Shown here: positions 42,501-57,500 of the stretch, in pieces | How positions within the stretch are numbered: position 1 is the first letter of the stretch | Layout of the letters: the number at the start of each line of letters is the position of its first letter | Source of the DNA: Arion vulgaris | Lineage: Eukaryota; Mollusca; Gastropoda; Stylommatophora; Arionidae | Assembly (NCBI GenBank): GCA_020796225.1 | Contig: CM036753.1 | Span: 930,001-994,000 of the forward strand | Direction: 5' to 3' | Length of the DNA stretch: 64,000 nt | Notes under the pieces: model-generated | What the model was told of the DNA's origin: nothing | Databases searched by the model: none | Seen by the model: the letters and a program-made list of their open reading frames with translations, nothing else | Program-made: the position numbers and the translations under genes

Positions 42501-45500
42501 CACCACAAGTAACTGCACCACAAGTAACAGCACCACAAGTAACTGCACCACAAGTAACCTCACCACAAGTAACTGCACCACAAAGTAACTGCACCACAAG
42601 TAACAGCACCACAAGTAACCTCACCACAAGTAACTGCACCACAAGTAACTGCACCACAAGTAACTGCACCACAAGTAACTGCACCACAAGTAACTGCACC
42701 ACAAGTAACAGCACCACAAGTAACAGCACCACAAGTAACTGCACCACAAATAACTGCACCACAAGTAACCTCACCACAAGTAACCTCACCACAAGTAATG
42801 AAACACGTACAAACAAAGTACTATAGTTTTAAAAAAAAACAGAAACAGTGACGATAAACAGCAACGTTTCACCAACAAGGCCTTTATCAAGCAAACGAAC
42901 AAACAGGAGTGACAAATTAAAATGAAACACAAATGGACGACCAAATACAAACGTATCTAAGGAAAAGCTGGAATAAAAACGAATAACGAAATAAATGTAA
43001 CACAAAAAACACATAAAACTAGAAATAGAACGGAAAAGAAACAATGAAACATCTAGTAAATATATAACTTGAATACATGCAACATATACCCATAAGTACA
43101 AAGCATAGGAAGAGAAAGTACTAAGAAGCATAAGAATGCAATACGTTGAGCCCGCGTGGTCGCAAGGTACCATACAAAGAAATCAACCGATTCTCCAGAG
43201 CAAATCGACTACGATCATCAGAGGAACATGATCGGATGGCTGTGACCTGACATCGCAAGCTCCTGAATGGCCAGTATCATTGAAATGGGTAGCTACAGGG
43301 TCACAGAGCATTGGCGTATATCGCGCAAGTGTTGGGCGAATCGGTCACTGAGTCTCCTGCCGGTTTCCCAATATAGGCCTTGTTGCACCGCTTGCAGATA
43401 ATGGCATAGATAATATTACGGACTCGCACGTGAAACTGTCTTCAACAACGAACGTGGCTTTGGAAAAGACACCGTGCGGGTCTGTATGACATAAGCACAA
43501 GTGTTGCAGCACCGACGGCCACACTGGATGGTGCCAAATGACTCTGGATATTAGGCTTGAGGCGACTGTGAACCAACATATCCTTAAGGCTTCTGTCCGT
43601 CTGTACGCCACCAAAGGATAGTGTTGGAAGATTGAACGTGTCTCAGGATCAGACTGAAGAATGGAGAGATGACGGAATAAGACTTTCTTCACAAGGAACT
43701 ATGAGGGTGGAAAGTTAAGACAAGTTTCACCCTGTCAGAATTGGAAGTTCTATGCTGGTTAGAGAGAGCCTCCTGGCAAGAAATTTGTTGAACGCACGAT
43801 AGCAGAAGCAAGCACCTTATCCGGGTATAGCGCTACGAAAGAAATCCAGCATCTCGTGAGCTCTATCGAGAAAATCGTCGTCCTCGCTACAGAGGCGACA
43901 AAGGCGCAAGAGTTGAGAGAATGGTAAAGAATCACGACAAGCCTGGGAATGGGAAGAGGTATAAAGAAGAAAACTATGTGCATCAGTAGGCTTGTAGTAA
44001 ACTGATGTAGTGATGGTGGATAGGCTGATAGTGATAGTGATGTCAAGAAAGTTGACACAAGAGGTAGAGATGTGTGATGTAAACCGAATAGCAGGATTGA
44101 AGACATTAATGAAATTAATGAAGCGTGACAAATCGGCTTCAGGCATATCGGTAATGCCAATACAATCATCAATGTATCTATGATACACAGACGGAAGAGG
44201 GCCATCATAGGAATTCCATACTAGGTGCTCAAGATGACCCATGAATAGACAAGCATAACTGGTCCCATTTTAGTACCCATGGCGACCCCATTGATCTGCT
44301 CAAAGAACTGGTCATTGAACTGAAAGGAGTTGAGAGTTAGTACTAGTTCTGCAAGACGAAGGAGAGCCGAGGTGGAGCAAGTGGTTAGTTCTCCTGTCGA
44401 GAAGAACTGGAGAGCTTGAGTCCGTCGAATGAGGTATGGAGGTGTACAATGAGCACACATCAAGGAGGAAGAGATGGTAGTCCTGCCAGGCAACACTCAA
44501 TAGACGAAAAACAGACTTTTTCGCCTTTGAGTTGTTGCCTGCAGACTTCCGCTCTTCCTCCTTGATGTGTGCTCATTGTACACCTCCATACCTCATTCGA
44601 CGGATTTCAAACTCTCAGTTCTTTCTGACAGAGAACTAACCTCTTGTCTCCCTCGGCTCTCCTCACCACAAGTAACCGCACCACAAGTAACAGCACACAA
44701 GTAACAGCACCACAAGTAACAGCACCACAAGTAACCTCACCACAAGTAACAGCACCACAAGTAACTGCACCACAAGTAACCGCACCACAAGTAACAGCAC
44801 CACAAGTAACTGCACCACAAGTAACTGCACCACAAGTAACAGCACCACAAGTAACTGCACCACAAGTAACTGCACCACAAGTAACAGCACCACAAGTAAC
44901 CTCACCACAAGTAACCTCACCACAAGTAACCGCACCTCAAGTAACTGCACCAATAACAGCACCATAAGTAACAGCACCATAAGTAACATCACCACAAGTA
45001 ACGCACTCAAGTAACTGCACCACAAGTAACTGCACCACAAATAACCGCTCAAGTAACTGCACCACAAGTAATTCAAGTGATATTCCGTGCAGATTGAGTG
45101 TAAGATACAAAAAAAAACCTTGTGAATGAACTGGCATCCTATTTGCTGCTCCTTAGCATCATCATCAAAGAAATAGTTCTGCCATGAATCTCAATGTCAC
45201 TGTGGCATAAGAGGAAATAATTAAACACTGATTACTTGTCCAACCCCCATCCCAACTCCAACTACAAGTGTCATGAGAATAACAGAACATTATCCTCAGA
45301 CTACAAACTGGACTCAAGAGATTTGAGAAGTTGATCGATCAGATATAGGTGAACATTTGTTGGTTGTACAGATATAGGTGAACATTTGTTGGTTGTACAG
45401 ATATAGGTGAACATTTGTTGGTTGTACAGATATAGGTGAACATTTGTTGGTTGTACAGATATAGGTGAACATTTGTTGGTTGTACAGATATAGGTGAACA

Positions 45501-48500
45501 TTTGAATGAATGTACTTGTCCTGCTTGCCGTAGCTGCCTATCAACTGTGCAGCAAGATATTCAGTCTCGGCACAAACCACACAGACATTCATAATGTCTG
45601 GTTAATTTGGGTTTATAATACAAAACAACAGACATTCATAATGTCTGGTTAATGTTGATAAGTACAAACCACACAGACATTCATAATGTCTGGTTAATTT
45701 GGTTGATAAGTACAAAACACACAGACATTCATAATGTCTGGTTAATTTGGTTGATAAGTACAAACACAAAGAAGAAGAAGAAGAAGAAGATATATAGAGA
45801 AAACTTAAAATGAGCAAAGACAGACTGTTACTATTGACTAGCATGTTAGCTGGTGACATTCTGATCTCCTCCTGTTTGATAAATATACTGAATATATAAG
45901 ATTTGTATTTCTACAGTTATCTGCTTTCAAAGCTGAAGAACTGCATTCCAACTCAGAATTTCTAGCAACACATCCTTATATTACATCTGTGGTGATCAAT
46001 GACTTGTACCTTCTGATGGGCAGAGAATTAGAAACACTAGAGGAAATACCTGCTGGAAATGTGCTGGGAATTGGTGGCTTAGAAGGTGTATTAATCAAAT
46101 CAGGAACTTTGTCCTCCACTCTAGCCTGTCCTGCCTTCACTGATATGTACTTTGATGGTGCTGCCATTGTTCGTGTTGCTGTGGAGCCAGTCAATGCAAG
46201 TAAGCAGCTTTATCTAATATGGTATCAAACAATTCTCTCTTGTGTCTGAGAGATGACCATCAGTTCTATCTTCTTGTTGTGACCTGCAGAGATGACCATC
46301 TCATGTTGTTATGTCTGAGAGATGACCATCTTCTATCTTCTGTTGTGTCTGAGAGATGACCATCAATTCTATCTTCTATCTTCTTGTTGTATCTGAGAGA
46401 TGACCATCAGTTCTATCTTCTTGTTGTATCTGAGAGATGACCATCAATTCTATCTTGTTGTTGTATCTGAGAGATGACCATCACATCTTCATCTTCTTGT
46501 TGTATCTGAGAGATGACCATCAGTTCTATCTTGTTGTGTCTGAGAGATGACCATCAATTCTATCTTCTTGTTGTATCTGAGAGATGACCATCAGTTCTAT
46601 CTTGTTGTTGTATCTGAGAGATGACCATCAGTTCTATCTTCTATCTTCTTGTTGTATCTGAGAGATGACCATCAGTTCTATCTTGTTGTGTCTGAGAGAT
46701 GACCATCAATTCTATCTTGTTGTTGTGTCTGAGAGATGACCATCAATTCTATCTTCTTGTTGTGTCTGAGAGATGACCATCAGTTCTATCTTCTTGTTGT
46801 GTCTGAGAGATGACCATTTGTTCTATCTTCTGGTTGTGACTGAGAGATGACCATCAGTTCTATCTTCTTGTTGTGACTGAGAGATGACCATCAGTTCTAT
46901 CTTGTTGTGTCTGAGAGATGACCATCAGTTCTATCTTCTTGTTGTGACTGAGAGATGACCATCAGTTCTATCTTGTTGTTGTGTCTGAGAGATGACCATC
47001 AATTCTATCTTCTTGTTGTGTCTGAGAGATGACCATTAGTTCTATCTTCTTGTTGTGACTGAGAGATGACCATCAGTTCTATCTTCTTGTTGTGACTGAG
47101 AGATGACCATCAGTTCTATCTTGTTGTGTCTGAGAGATGACCATCAGTTCTATCTTCTTGTTGTGTCTGAAAGATGACCATCAGTTCTATCTTGTTGTGA
47201 CTGAGAGATGACCATCAGTTCTATCTTATTGTATCTGAGAGATGACCATCAGTTCTATCTTGTTGTGTCTGAGAGATGACCATCAATTCTATCTTCTTGT
47301 TGTGACTGAGAGATGACCATCAATTCTATCTTCTTGTTGTGTCTGAGAGATGACCATCAATTCTATCTTTGTTGTGCTGAGAGATGACCATCAGTTCTAT
47401 CTTCTTGTTGTGACTGAGAGATGACCATCAGTTCTATCTTCTTGTTGTGACTGAGAGATGACCATCAGTTCTATCTTTTGTTGTGATCTGAGAGATGACC
47501 ATCAGTTCTATCTTCTTGTTGTGACTGAGAGATGACCATCAGTTCTATCTTCTTGTTGTGACTGAGAGATGACCATCAGTTCTATCTTGTTGTTGTGACT
47601 GAGAGATAACCATCAATTCTATCTTCTTGTTGTGACTGAGAGATGACCATCATTCTTCTTGTTGTGTCTGAGAGATGACCATCAGTTCTATCTTGTTGTT
47701 GTGTCTGAGAGATGACCATCAGTTCTATCTTCTTGTTGTGACTGAGAGATGACCATCAGTTCTATCTTCTTGTTGTGACTGAGAGATGACCATCAGTTCT
47801 ATATTGTTGTTGTGACTGAGAGATGACCATCAGTTCTATCTTCTTGTTGTGTCTGAGAGATGACCATCTGTTCTATCTTGTTGTTGTGTCTGAGAGATGA
47901 CCATCAGTTCTATCTTCTTGTTGTGACTGAGAGATGACCATCAGTTCTATCTTGTTGTTGTGTCTGAGAGATGACCATCAGTTCTATCTTCTTGTTGTGT
48001 CTGAGAGATAACCATCATTCTATCTTTTGTTGTGTCTGAGAGATGACCATCAGTTCTATCTTCTTGTTGTGTCTGAGAGATAACCATCAATTCTATCTTC
48101 TTGTTGTGACTGAGAGATGACCATCAGTTCTATCTTGTTGTTGTGTCTGAGAGATAACCATCAATTCTATCTTCTTGTTGTGACTGAGAGATGACCATCA
48201 GTTCTATCTTGTTGTTGTGACTGAGAGATAACCATCAATTCTATCTTCTTGTTGTGACTGAGAGATGACCATCAATTCTATCTTGTTGTTGTGACTGAGA
48301 GATGACCATCAGTTCTATCTTGTTGTTGTGACTGAGAGATGACCATCAGTTCTATCTTCTTGTTGTGACTGAGAGATGACCATCAGTTCTATCTTGTTGT
48401 TGTGTCTGAGAGATGACCATTAGTTCTATCTTGTTGTTGTGACTGAGAGATAACCATCAATTCTATCTTCTTGTTGTGACTGAGAGATGACCATCAATTC

Positions 48501-51500
48501 TATCTTGTTGTGTCTGAGAGATGACCATCAGTTCTATCTTGTTGTTGTGTCTGAGAGATGACCATCAGTTCTATCTTGTTGTTGTGTCTGAGAGATGACC
48601 ATCAGTTCTATCTTCTTGTTTGTCAGGTTTGGTTCATTGCCCCTGCCACTAACTGATGTCCTTTGTCTTAGGCCTCACACATCAAGTTTGATTTTGATCA
48701 TGTACACCTGTGAGGTTCATGTTTTCTATAGGGTGTTCAAGATAAAAACAACCCAGTTGACAAGGGAGCTAATCTGGTTTATGAACATGAGAATGTTCAA
48801 TTATGACGTAGTATGGGTCAAGTGAACAAGTCTTTTTGTGATGGTGTGTAATTATTGTGCGGGAAGGGGCGATGAACAAATGTGATGAAAGGACAAGCTA
48901 GTCAGAACTGGTTTAAATAGTAAATAGACAAAACACAATGCGTATCTGGCAACTTTTGATTTGTCATTGGGGCTGCTTTTATCTTGAACACCCTGTAGTA
49001 GTATGATAAATTTCGTTTGTAGGTGATATGAACAAATTGGTGACAGGACTCCGTTTACTGAACCAAGCTGACCCATGTGTAGAGGTCAGAGTTCAAGAAA
49101 CAGGCGAGCATGTCATTATAGCAGCAGGAGAGGTACACCTTCAGAAATGTATAGATGATCTGAAGAACAGGTGAGTATGACTGAGTGAGTGTATGACTGA
49201 GTGAGTGTATGACTGACTGAGTGTATGACTGAGTGAGTTTATGACTGATATTGTCTGCTAGATACTAAGAACAAGTTGACCGACTGGATAAGACAGAATA
49301 ATAATGCAACAGTCAAGCAGATTTGACCATTAAACAGTTACTATCTTTATTTGTCTCGTTTGCACTCGCTATGAATTCTGGTGTAGTCAATGACATCTAA
49401 TATGGCATTTCTGACTGATTGTTGCATGAAGGCTTGCTTTCCATATCACCAGTGTCCCTGGCCATTCAGGCAAGGTTTACACTGACTTCACTCTGAGTTG
49501 TTAGTTACTATCTAATAACAGTGGAGACTAATCATAGCATTATTGGTGTCTGTCTGTCTGTGTATGGGAGAAATCATACTGGGGAACCTACATAGCGTTA
49601 TTGGTGTCTGTCTGTGTATGGGAGAAATCATACTGGGGAACCTACATAGCATTATTGGTGTCTGTCTGTGTATGGGAGAAATCATACTGGCCAACCTACA
49701 TAGCATTATTGGTGTCTGTCTGTGTATGGGAGAAATCATACTGGGGAACCTACATAGCATTATTGGTGTCTGTCTGTGTATGGGAGAAATCATACTGGCC
49801 AACCTACATAGCATTATTGGTGTCTGTCTGTGTATGGGAGAAATCATACTGGGGAACCTACATAGCATTATTGGTGTCTGTCTGTGTATGGGAGAAATCA
49901 TACTGGGGAACCTACATAGCATTATTGGTGTCTGTCTGTGTATGGAGAAATCATAGCATGGCTGTCACAACTGCTACATAGCATTATTGGTGTCTGTCTG
50001 TGTATGGGAGAAATCATACTGGGGAACCTACATAGCATTATTGGTGTCTGTCTGTGTATGGGAGAAATCATACTGGGGAACCTACATAGCATTATTGGTG
50101 TCTGTCTGTGTATGGGAGAAATCATACTGGCCAACCTACATAGCATTATTGATGTCTGTCTGTGTATGGGAGAAATCATACTGGCGAAGCTATGTCATAA
50201 GTATCATGGATACTATTGTATATCTATATTGTTGCCAGATCTTCTGTTGTTAATTAACTAACATCTATTACATTTGTGTGTGAAGACTAAACAAGTTTGT
50301 GGTCCAGTGTTTGTATGATGTCAAACCACTGTTGACACATATTGATATTATGTACACTAGATAAAGTGTCAAATAACGGAGACACGATGAAAGAAAAAAC
50401 TCTCGTATTGCTAAAGCAGCTAGTGCCTTCACTAAATTAACGAATATCTGACAATCTCAAGACCTTAGTATATGCACAAACGTTAAATTATTTAGGTCAT
50501 GTGTGATTCCTGTACAGTCCTTCAAAACTAAATGCTACAGAAAGATCCTACGAATACCATGGACAGAAAAAGAAAGAACACTGATGTCTTGAAAGAACTA
50601 AATGTTAAAGAGAATTGGCTGATAAACAACATACTATACAGAAAAATTACATACTTTGATCACATCAAGTGTCACGATGGTTGGAAAGAACAATACTAGA
50701 GGGCAGGGTCCCAAGACACAGAGGCAGACCAAGAAGAAGATGGCTACAAGATATTAAAGAAACCATGAACATGACCATCGACGAAGTGGGTGAACTGGCA
50801 AGAGACAGAGTGAATTTCAGATGTGCTGCAAAGAGAGCAACGTCCTATAAAGGATACACACCTTGATGATGTGATTCCTGTACCGACCTACGGTTGTGAA
50901 AGTTGGAAATCAGCAAAGAAAATTGATAAGAAACTGGACAGCTTTGAGAATAAATGTCTCCGAAAATTATTAAAAGTGAAATGGAGTGGTTTCATTTTTA
51001 ACAACACAGTGAAAGATAGAACACACCAACAACCCGTACCAAATATTATAAGGAAACGAAGGTGGAAATATTTAGGTCATGTTCTTAGATCAGACGAAAA
51101 GAGACTAAATCGACAAGTCCTTATGTGGTCACCAGTTGGGAAAAGAAAATGTGGAAGACCAAAGACCACTCTTCGAAGAACCATCCAACAAGAAAGTAAA
51201 CTATTGGGATGTAAAACATACAAGATCTCCAACTGCTAGCAACGAACCGCATCACATGGAGATCTAAAACCTCTGCCCTATGTGCCGCCTTTGGCACAAA
51301 GGAACAAACTAACACTAGATAGGTGAGATGTGAAGAGTTGACACATATTGATATTATGTACACTAGATAGGTAAGATGTGAAGAGTTGACACATATTGAT
51401 ATTATGTACACTAGATAGGTAAGATGTGAAGAGTTGACACATATTGATATTATGTACACTAAAATAGTACACAGTTTACTAAAATAGTTTACATAAACAG

Positions 51501-54500
51501 TGACGATAAACAGCAACGTTTCACCAAAAGGCCTTTATCAAGCAAACAATACAACAAGAATGACGAATTTGAGGAACACTACAAATGGACGATTACATGT
51601 GGAAACATAAACCTATCTGATGAAAATCTGGGAATAAAAACGAACAACGAAATGAGTGCAACACAAAAACCGAAGTGGAAAAGGAGAGGAACAATAAACA
51701 ATATAGTGGATAAATGACACATATATGGAGCAAACACACATATAGATAACAAGGCATGAGATAAGACAGTACTAAGAAGCATAGGAATGTAATGCGTTGA
51801 GTCCAAGAGGTCGCAAAGTGCCATAGAATGAAATAAAACGGTTCTCCAGGGCGAACCGACTGCGATCATCGGAGGAACATGATCGGATGGCTGTGACCTG
51901 GACATCGTCAACTCCTGAATGGCCAGTATCATTGAAATGAGTGGCCACAGGAGTCACAGAGCATTGGCGAATATCGCGTAAGTGTTGGGTGAATCGGTCA
52001 CTGAGCCTCTTACTGGTTTCACCAATATAGGCCTTATGGCATCATTTGCAGGTGATAGCATAGATGATATTGCGGGACTCACACGTGAAACTGTCTTGAA
52101 TGGTATAGGTAGCTTTTGGAAAAGAGACAGTACGGGTCTGTATTACATATGCACATGTATTACAGCGCCGACGGCCACATTGGATGGTGCCAAAGTGATT
52201 CTGGTTGTTAGGCTTGAGGCGACTGTGTACCAACAAATCCTTGAGGCTTCTGTCCCGTCTGTACGCCACCAAAGGATAGTGTTGGAAGACTGAACGTGTC
52301 TCAGGATCAGACTGAAGAATAGGAGATGATGGAATAAGACCTTTTCACCAGGGAACTATGAGGGTGGAAAGTTAAGATAAGTTTAACCCTGTCAGACTTG
52401 GGGTTTCTAAGTATGTGAGAGAGGGCCTCCTGGCGAGCAATTAGCTGAACCCGATGCATGGCAGATGTAAGCACATTCTCCGGCACTAGATGGTAAGATG
52501 TAGAAAGAATTGGAAAGAGAGATAAAGAGCTAGAAGAAGTTTGTTGAAGACCACCTACTTCATTGGGAGTTGAAAGGGGAAGAAGAAGACGAAGACACTG
52601 TTGATATATGCATTAGATAAGTTTAATTGCTAGTATGACTGATATATGCATTAGTATAAGACTGTTGTGATAATGCATTAGTATAAGACTGTTGATATAT
52701 GCATTAGTATAAGACTGTTGATATATGCATTAGTATAAGACTGTTGTGATAATGCATTAGTATAAGACTGTTGATATATGCATTAGTATAAGACTGTTGT
52801 GATAATGCATTAGTATAAGACTGTTGTGATAATGCATTAGTATAAGACTGTTGGATATAGCATTAGTATAAGACTGTTGATAATGCATTAGTATAAGACT
52901 GTTGTATATGCATTGTTAAATTTGTGAAATGTTGTCAAAGACTGTTGCATAATGCATGAGTATAAACTGTTGTGAATGATTAGTATAGACTGTTGATATA
53001 TGCATTAGTATAAGACTGTTGTATATGCATTAGTATAGACTGTTGTGATAATGCATTAGTATAAGACTGTTGATATATGCATTAGTATAAGACTGTTGAT
53101 ATATGCATTAGTATAAGACTGTTGATATATGCATTAGTATAAGACTGTTGATATATGCATTAGTATAAGACTGTTGTGATAATGCATTAGTATAAGACTG
53201 TTGATATATGCATTAGTATAAGATTTGTGATAATGCTGTTTCAAAGTTTGTTGAAAGTGTTAGCTGTTGCATAACCTGGACAGAATATAACACAACTTGT
53301 TTTCGACATTGTTGGTTGCATTGGTTACAGGTGCCAAGATGGAGGTGAACGTCTAGAGCCAATTGTTCCATTGTGAAACTGTTGTCACACCCCCAAAGAT
53401 GGATATGGTGAATGAGAATATCCAGGAGCAGGATGAACAGACCCTGGATAACAATGGAGTCATTCAGGTGTGATTTAATTGTGATTATCAGGTGTCATTA
53501 TTGATTGTATCAAGTATGAATAATGCATTTTATCTGCATTGTCTGACTTATGTTGTGGAGGGATGGGCTGGGGTTTCATGTCTTCACTGTCTGGCTTATG
53601 TTGTGAAGGGATGGGCAGGGTTATGTCTTACTGTATGACTTATGTTGTAAGGGATGGTTTGTCTTTACTGTATGACTTATGTTGTGAAGGGATGGGCAGG
53701 GGTTTCATGTCTTTACTGTATGACTTATGTTGTGAAGGGAGGGCTGGGGTTTCATGTAATCACTGTATCACTCATGTTGTGGAGGATGGGCTGGAGCTTC
53801 ACCACAGAGAAGCAACCAGCGTTGATGACTTACAGAACATGTTAAACCATTCACTCTGTATCACTTGTAAAATCTGGATGCAGTTATTTTGAGACTGTCA
53901 AACTTGCTTCATACATTTATCAAGTATTTGAGACTGTCAAACTTGCTTCATACATTTATCAAGTATTTGAGACTGTTAAACTTGTTCCATACATTTGTCA
54001 AGTATTTGAGACTGTCAAACTTGTTCCATACATTTGTCAAGTATTTGAGACTGTCAAACTTGCTTTACTTAGCATTTATCAAGTATTTGAGACTGTTAAA
54101 CTTGTTCCATACATTTGTCAAGTATTTGAGACTGTTAAACTTGTTCCATACATTTGTCAAGTATTTGAGACTGTTAAACTTGTTCCATACATTTGTCAAG
54201 TATTTGAGACTGTCAAACTTGTTCCATACATTTATCAAGTATTTGAGACTGATCTGTCTTGAGTAAAATATTTCATGAAAGTATTCTCAATTATATACAT
54301 CAAGATGATGAGAAATAGAATAAACAAAATATATTTGATATTAGAAGATGAGTAAACATGGAATTAGTTAGTCAGCAGATCATGCTCATTGTACAAGAAA
54401 CAAGTCTATAACTATTCAGATCTTCTAGTAATCCATCAGCATGATCAGATTGTCCAGTAAATCATAGCATACATAGATTGAGTAAACATCAATAGTATAC

Positions 54501-57500
54501 ATCAGATCTGCCAGTAAAGAAAAATCAGATACATTCAGATTTGTCCAGTAAATCCATCAGCATCATCAGATCTGTCAGTAAATCCATCAGCATACATCAG
54601 ATCTGTCAGTAAATCTATCAGATCTGTCAGTACCATCATCAGATCTGTCCAGTAAATCCATCAGCATCACATCAGATCTGTCCAGTAAATCCATCAGCAT
54701 CATCAGATCTGTCCAGTAAATCCATCAGCATACATCAGATCTGTCCAGTAAATCCATCAGCATCACACAGATCTGCCCAGTAAATCCATCAGCATCATCA
54801 GATCTGTCCAGTAAATCTATCAGCACACATCAGATCTGTCCAGTAAATCCATCAGCATGCATCAGATCTGTCCAGTAAATCCATCAGCACACATCAGATC
54901 TGTCCAGTAAATCCATCAGCACATCAGATTGTCCAGTAAATCCATCAGCACAATCAGATCTGTCCAGTAAATCCATCAGCATGCATCAGATCGGGTCCAG
55001 TAAATCCATCAGCACACATCAGATCTGTCCAGTAAATCCATCAGCACACATCAGATCTGGTCAGTAAATCCATCAGCACACATCAGATCTGTCCAGTAAA
55101 TCCATCAGCACACATCAGATCTGTCCAGTAAATCCATCAGCATGCATCAGATCTGTCCAGTAAATCCATCAGCACACATCAGATCTGTCCAGTAAATCCA
55201 TCAGCAGCATCAGATCTGCCCAGTAAATCCATCAGCACATCAGATCTGTCAGTAAATCCATCACAACATCAGATCTGCCCAGTAAATCCATCACAACATC
55301 AGATCGGGTCAGTAAATCCATCAGCATACATCAGATCTGGTCAGTAAATCCATCAGCATACATCAGATCTGGTCAGTAAATCCATCAGCATACATCAGAT
55401 CTGGTCAGTAAATCCATCAGCATACATCAGATCTGGTCAGTAAATCCATCAGCATGCAGGGACTGACAAGACTGATAATCTTCTGTTGCCTACTTCCCTT
55501 ATATTGTTCAGATCCCAACAATACAATCAACACGTAATTACAAGATCTAACAACCCGTATCAGATCTAACAACATCACATTTGACTTCAAAGTTCCTGCA
55601 CACAAGACATAGACGTAGAATCTAAGTCACATTCTGAATCCTCTGTATGATGTGTCTCCATAATGGTGTTCAGAACATCATCATTGTCCATTACTCTACT
55701 GTTTGCTACTGTAGCCATGCCTGCAAGTTGATAACATCATCATTGTCCATTACTCTACTGTTTGCTACTGTAGCCATGCCTGCAAGTTGATAACATCATC
55801 ATTGTCCATTACTCTACTGTTTGCTACTGTAGCCATGCTCAAAGTTGATAACATCATCATTGTCCATTACTCTACTGTTTGCTACTGTAGCCATGCCTGC
55901 AAGTTCAGAACATCATCATTGTCCATTACTCTACTGCTTGCTACTGTAGCCATGCCTGCAAGTTTGTCTGCTCAATCATTTCCCTAGACTCCTGTATGTT
56001 CGATTACAAACATGAAAGTGACTCTCTACAGTCTCGAACTCATCATAGCCTCTAGCCATTGCCTACTCACACAACTTACCCAGACCTTCCTGATCATGCT
56101 CATTGAGTCACTGAGAATGTAGACATGAGTGGTATTCTGTCTCTAGCCAGATTGCGTTGTGACAGGTGTGGCATTGTCTCCAACCAGACTGCGTTGTAAC
56201 ATGTGTGGCATTCTGTCTCCAGCCAGACTGCTTGTGTCATGTGTGGCATTCTCTCTCTCCCTCTCGCGATCCCGACCTAGACTGATGAACCAACTTTTTA
56301 AATGAATTTTACCGTGTTTTTAAGGGACTCCATTCCTCCGCATACTTCTTGCGAAGCTCTGTGTTTTGGGGCCAGGTTTCTTTGATTTATACCTGCTATC
56401 AGTTGACAATCTTGCAGAACGTGTTCTGCCATCATGTACGCCTTTTTGCAGGGGCACAGGCTAGTTGTGCCAATTTTAAATTTGTGAAACATGTGGGCGC
56501 GGAGTTTGTTGTGGCCGGTATGGAGGCGAAGTATGGCAATTTGTTCACTATGAGACAGACCAAAGTATCCGTCGCTGTTGTTATACTGAGGATGATCTTT
56601 TGTCCATTTGTCTCTGTAGTGCCAGCCGATGGTTGTTCTGGCTTCCTCATAACTGACCTTGAGATCAGTTTGAGGTAGTCGCCCGCCTTCTTTAGCTAAC
56701 TTGTCGGCATCTTCATTTCCGCTTATATTGCAGTGTGATGGTATCCACTGAATCACGGTGCGTTTGAGAGAGCGCGTTAGTTCATCGAGGGTTGCTTTGA
56801 GCTCATTCAGCTCTGTTTTGCCTACGCCTTTGAGTGCCGTGATGACGGATAGAGCATTGGTGAATATTACGACTTTGTTGCGAGAGGTGCCTCTTTTCTC
56901 TAGGATTATTTCGGCCACTGTTCTTATTGCCTCTGCCCTGTAGTTATTTGAGTATTTGCCTGTGGCAATCGCTTTGTGACCGTCACTTTCTTTGAGAGTT
57001 TAAGCACTATTCCTCCTCCGCGCCGCTGATTGCGTCCTAGCCGATCCGTCAGTATAGATGTGTAAGCACTTATTTTCAGGGTACTCGGTCTCTATGTATT
57101 TTTCTGTGGCCGCTCTTCTTTCAAAGTTTTCTTGCTGGCCTTTTTTAGTATGCCTGGGATTGATTCCTTAGTTTCGCATTTTGGTTTTCCACGCGGGCAC
57201 TTATCAGTTGCTGGGATTGATTTGGCTTTGCAGTTTGCTAGGACCGGATGGTCAGCGATCAGTGCTTTCGCATTTTTTGCGAAGCTGGTCCTCTGTATTG
57301 TGCCCTTCCGAATCCGCTCATTCTTTCATACATAGGGTGGGAATCGAGCCTTAAGTTTTTCCACCAACACCAAGACTTTTCTGTCCCTTCGATCTGCCAT
57401 TGGTTGGATGCCTGTAATTGTTTCCATCGCCTTGATAGGCGTGGACTTCATGGCTCCTGTGATAATGCGCATTGCACGGTTCTGACTATTGCTCACTTTG

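Noticed and set aside
42049..42816. ORFs of 181-255 codons on both strands
   Set aside because: A 15-bp unit (five codons) without stops; pure repeat translation.
49512..50261. ORFs with repeated [11 protein letters not shown]
   Set aside because: A 54-bp minisatellite read in frame; both strands and more than one frame are open.
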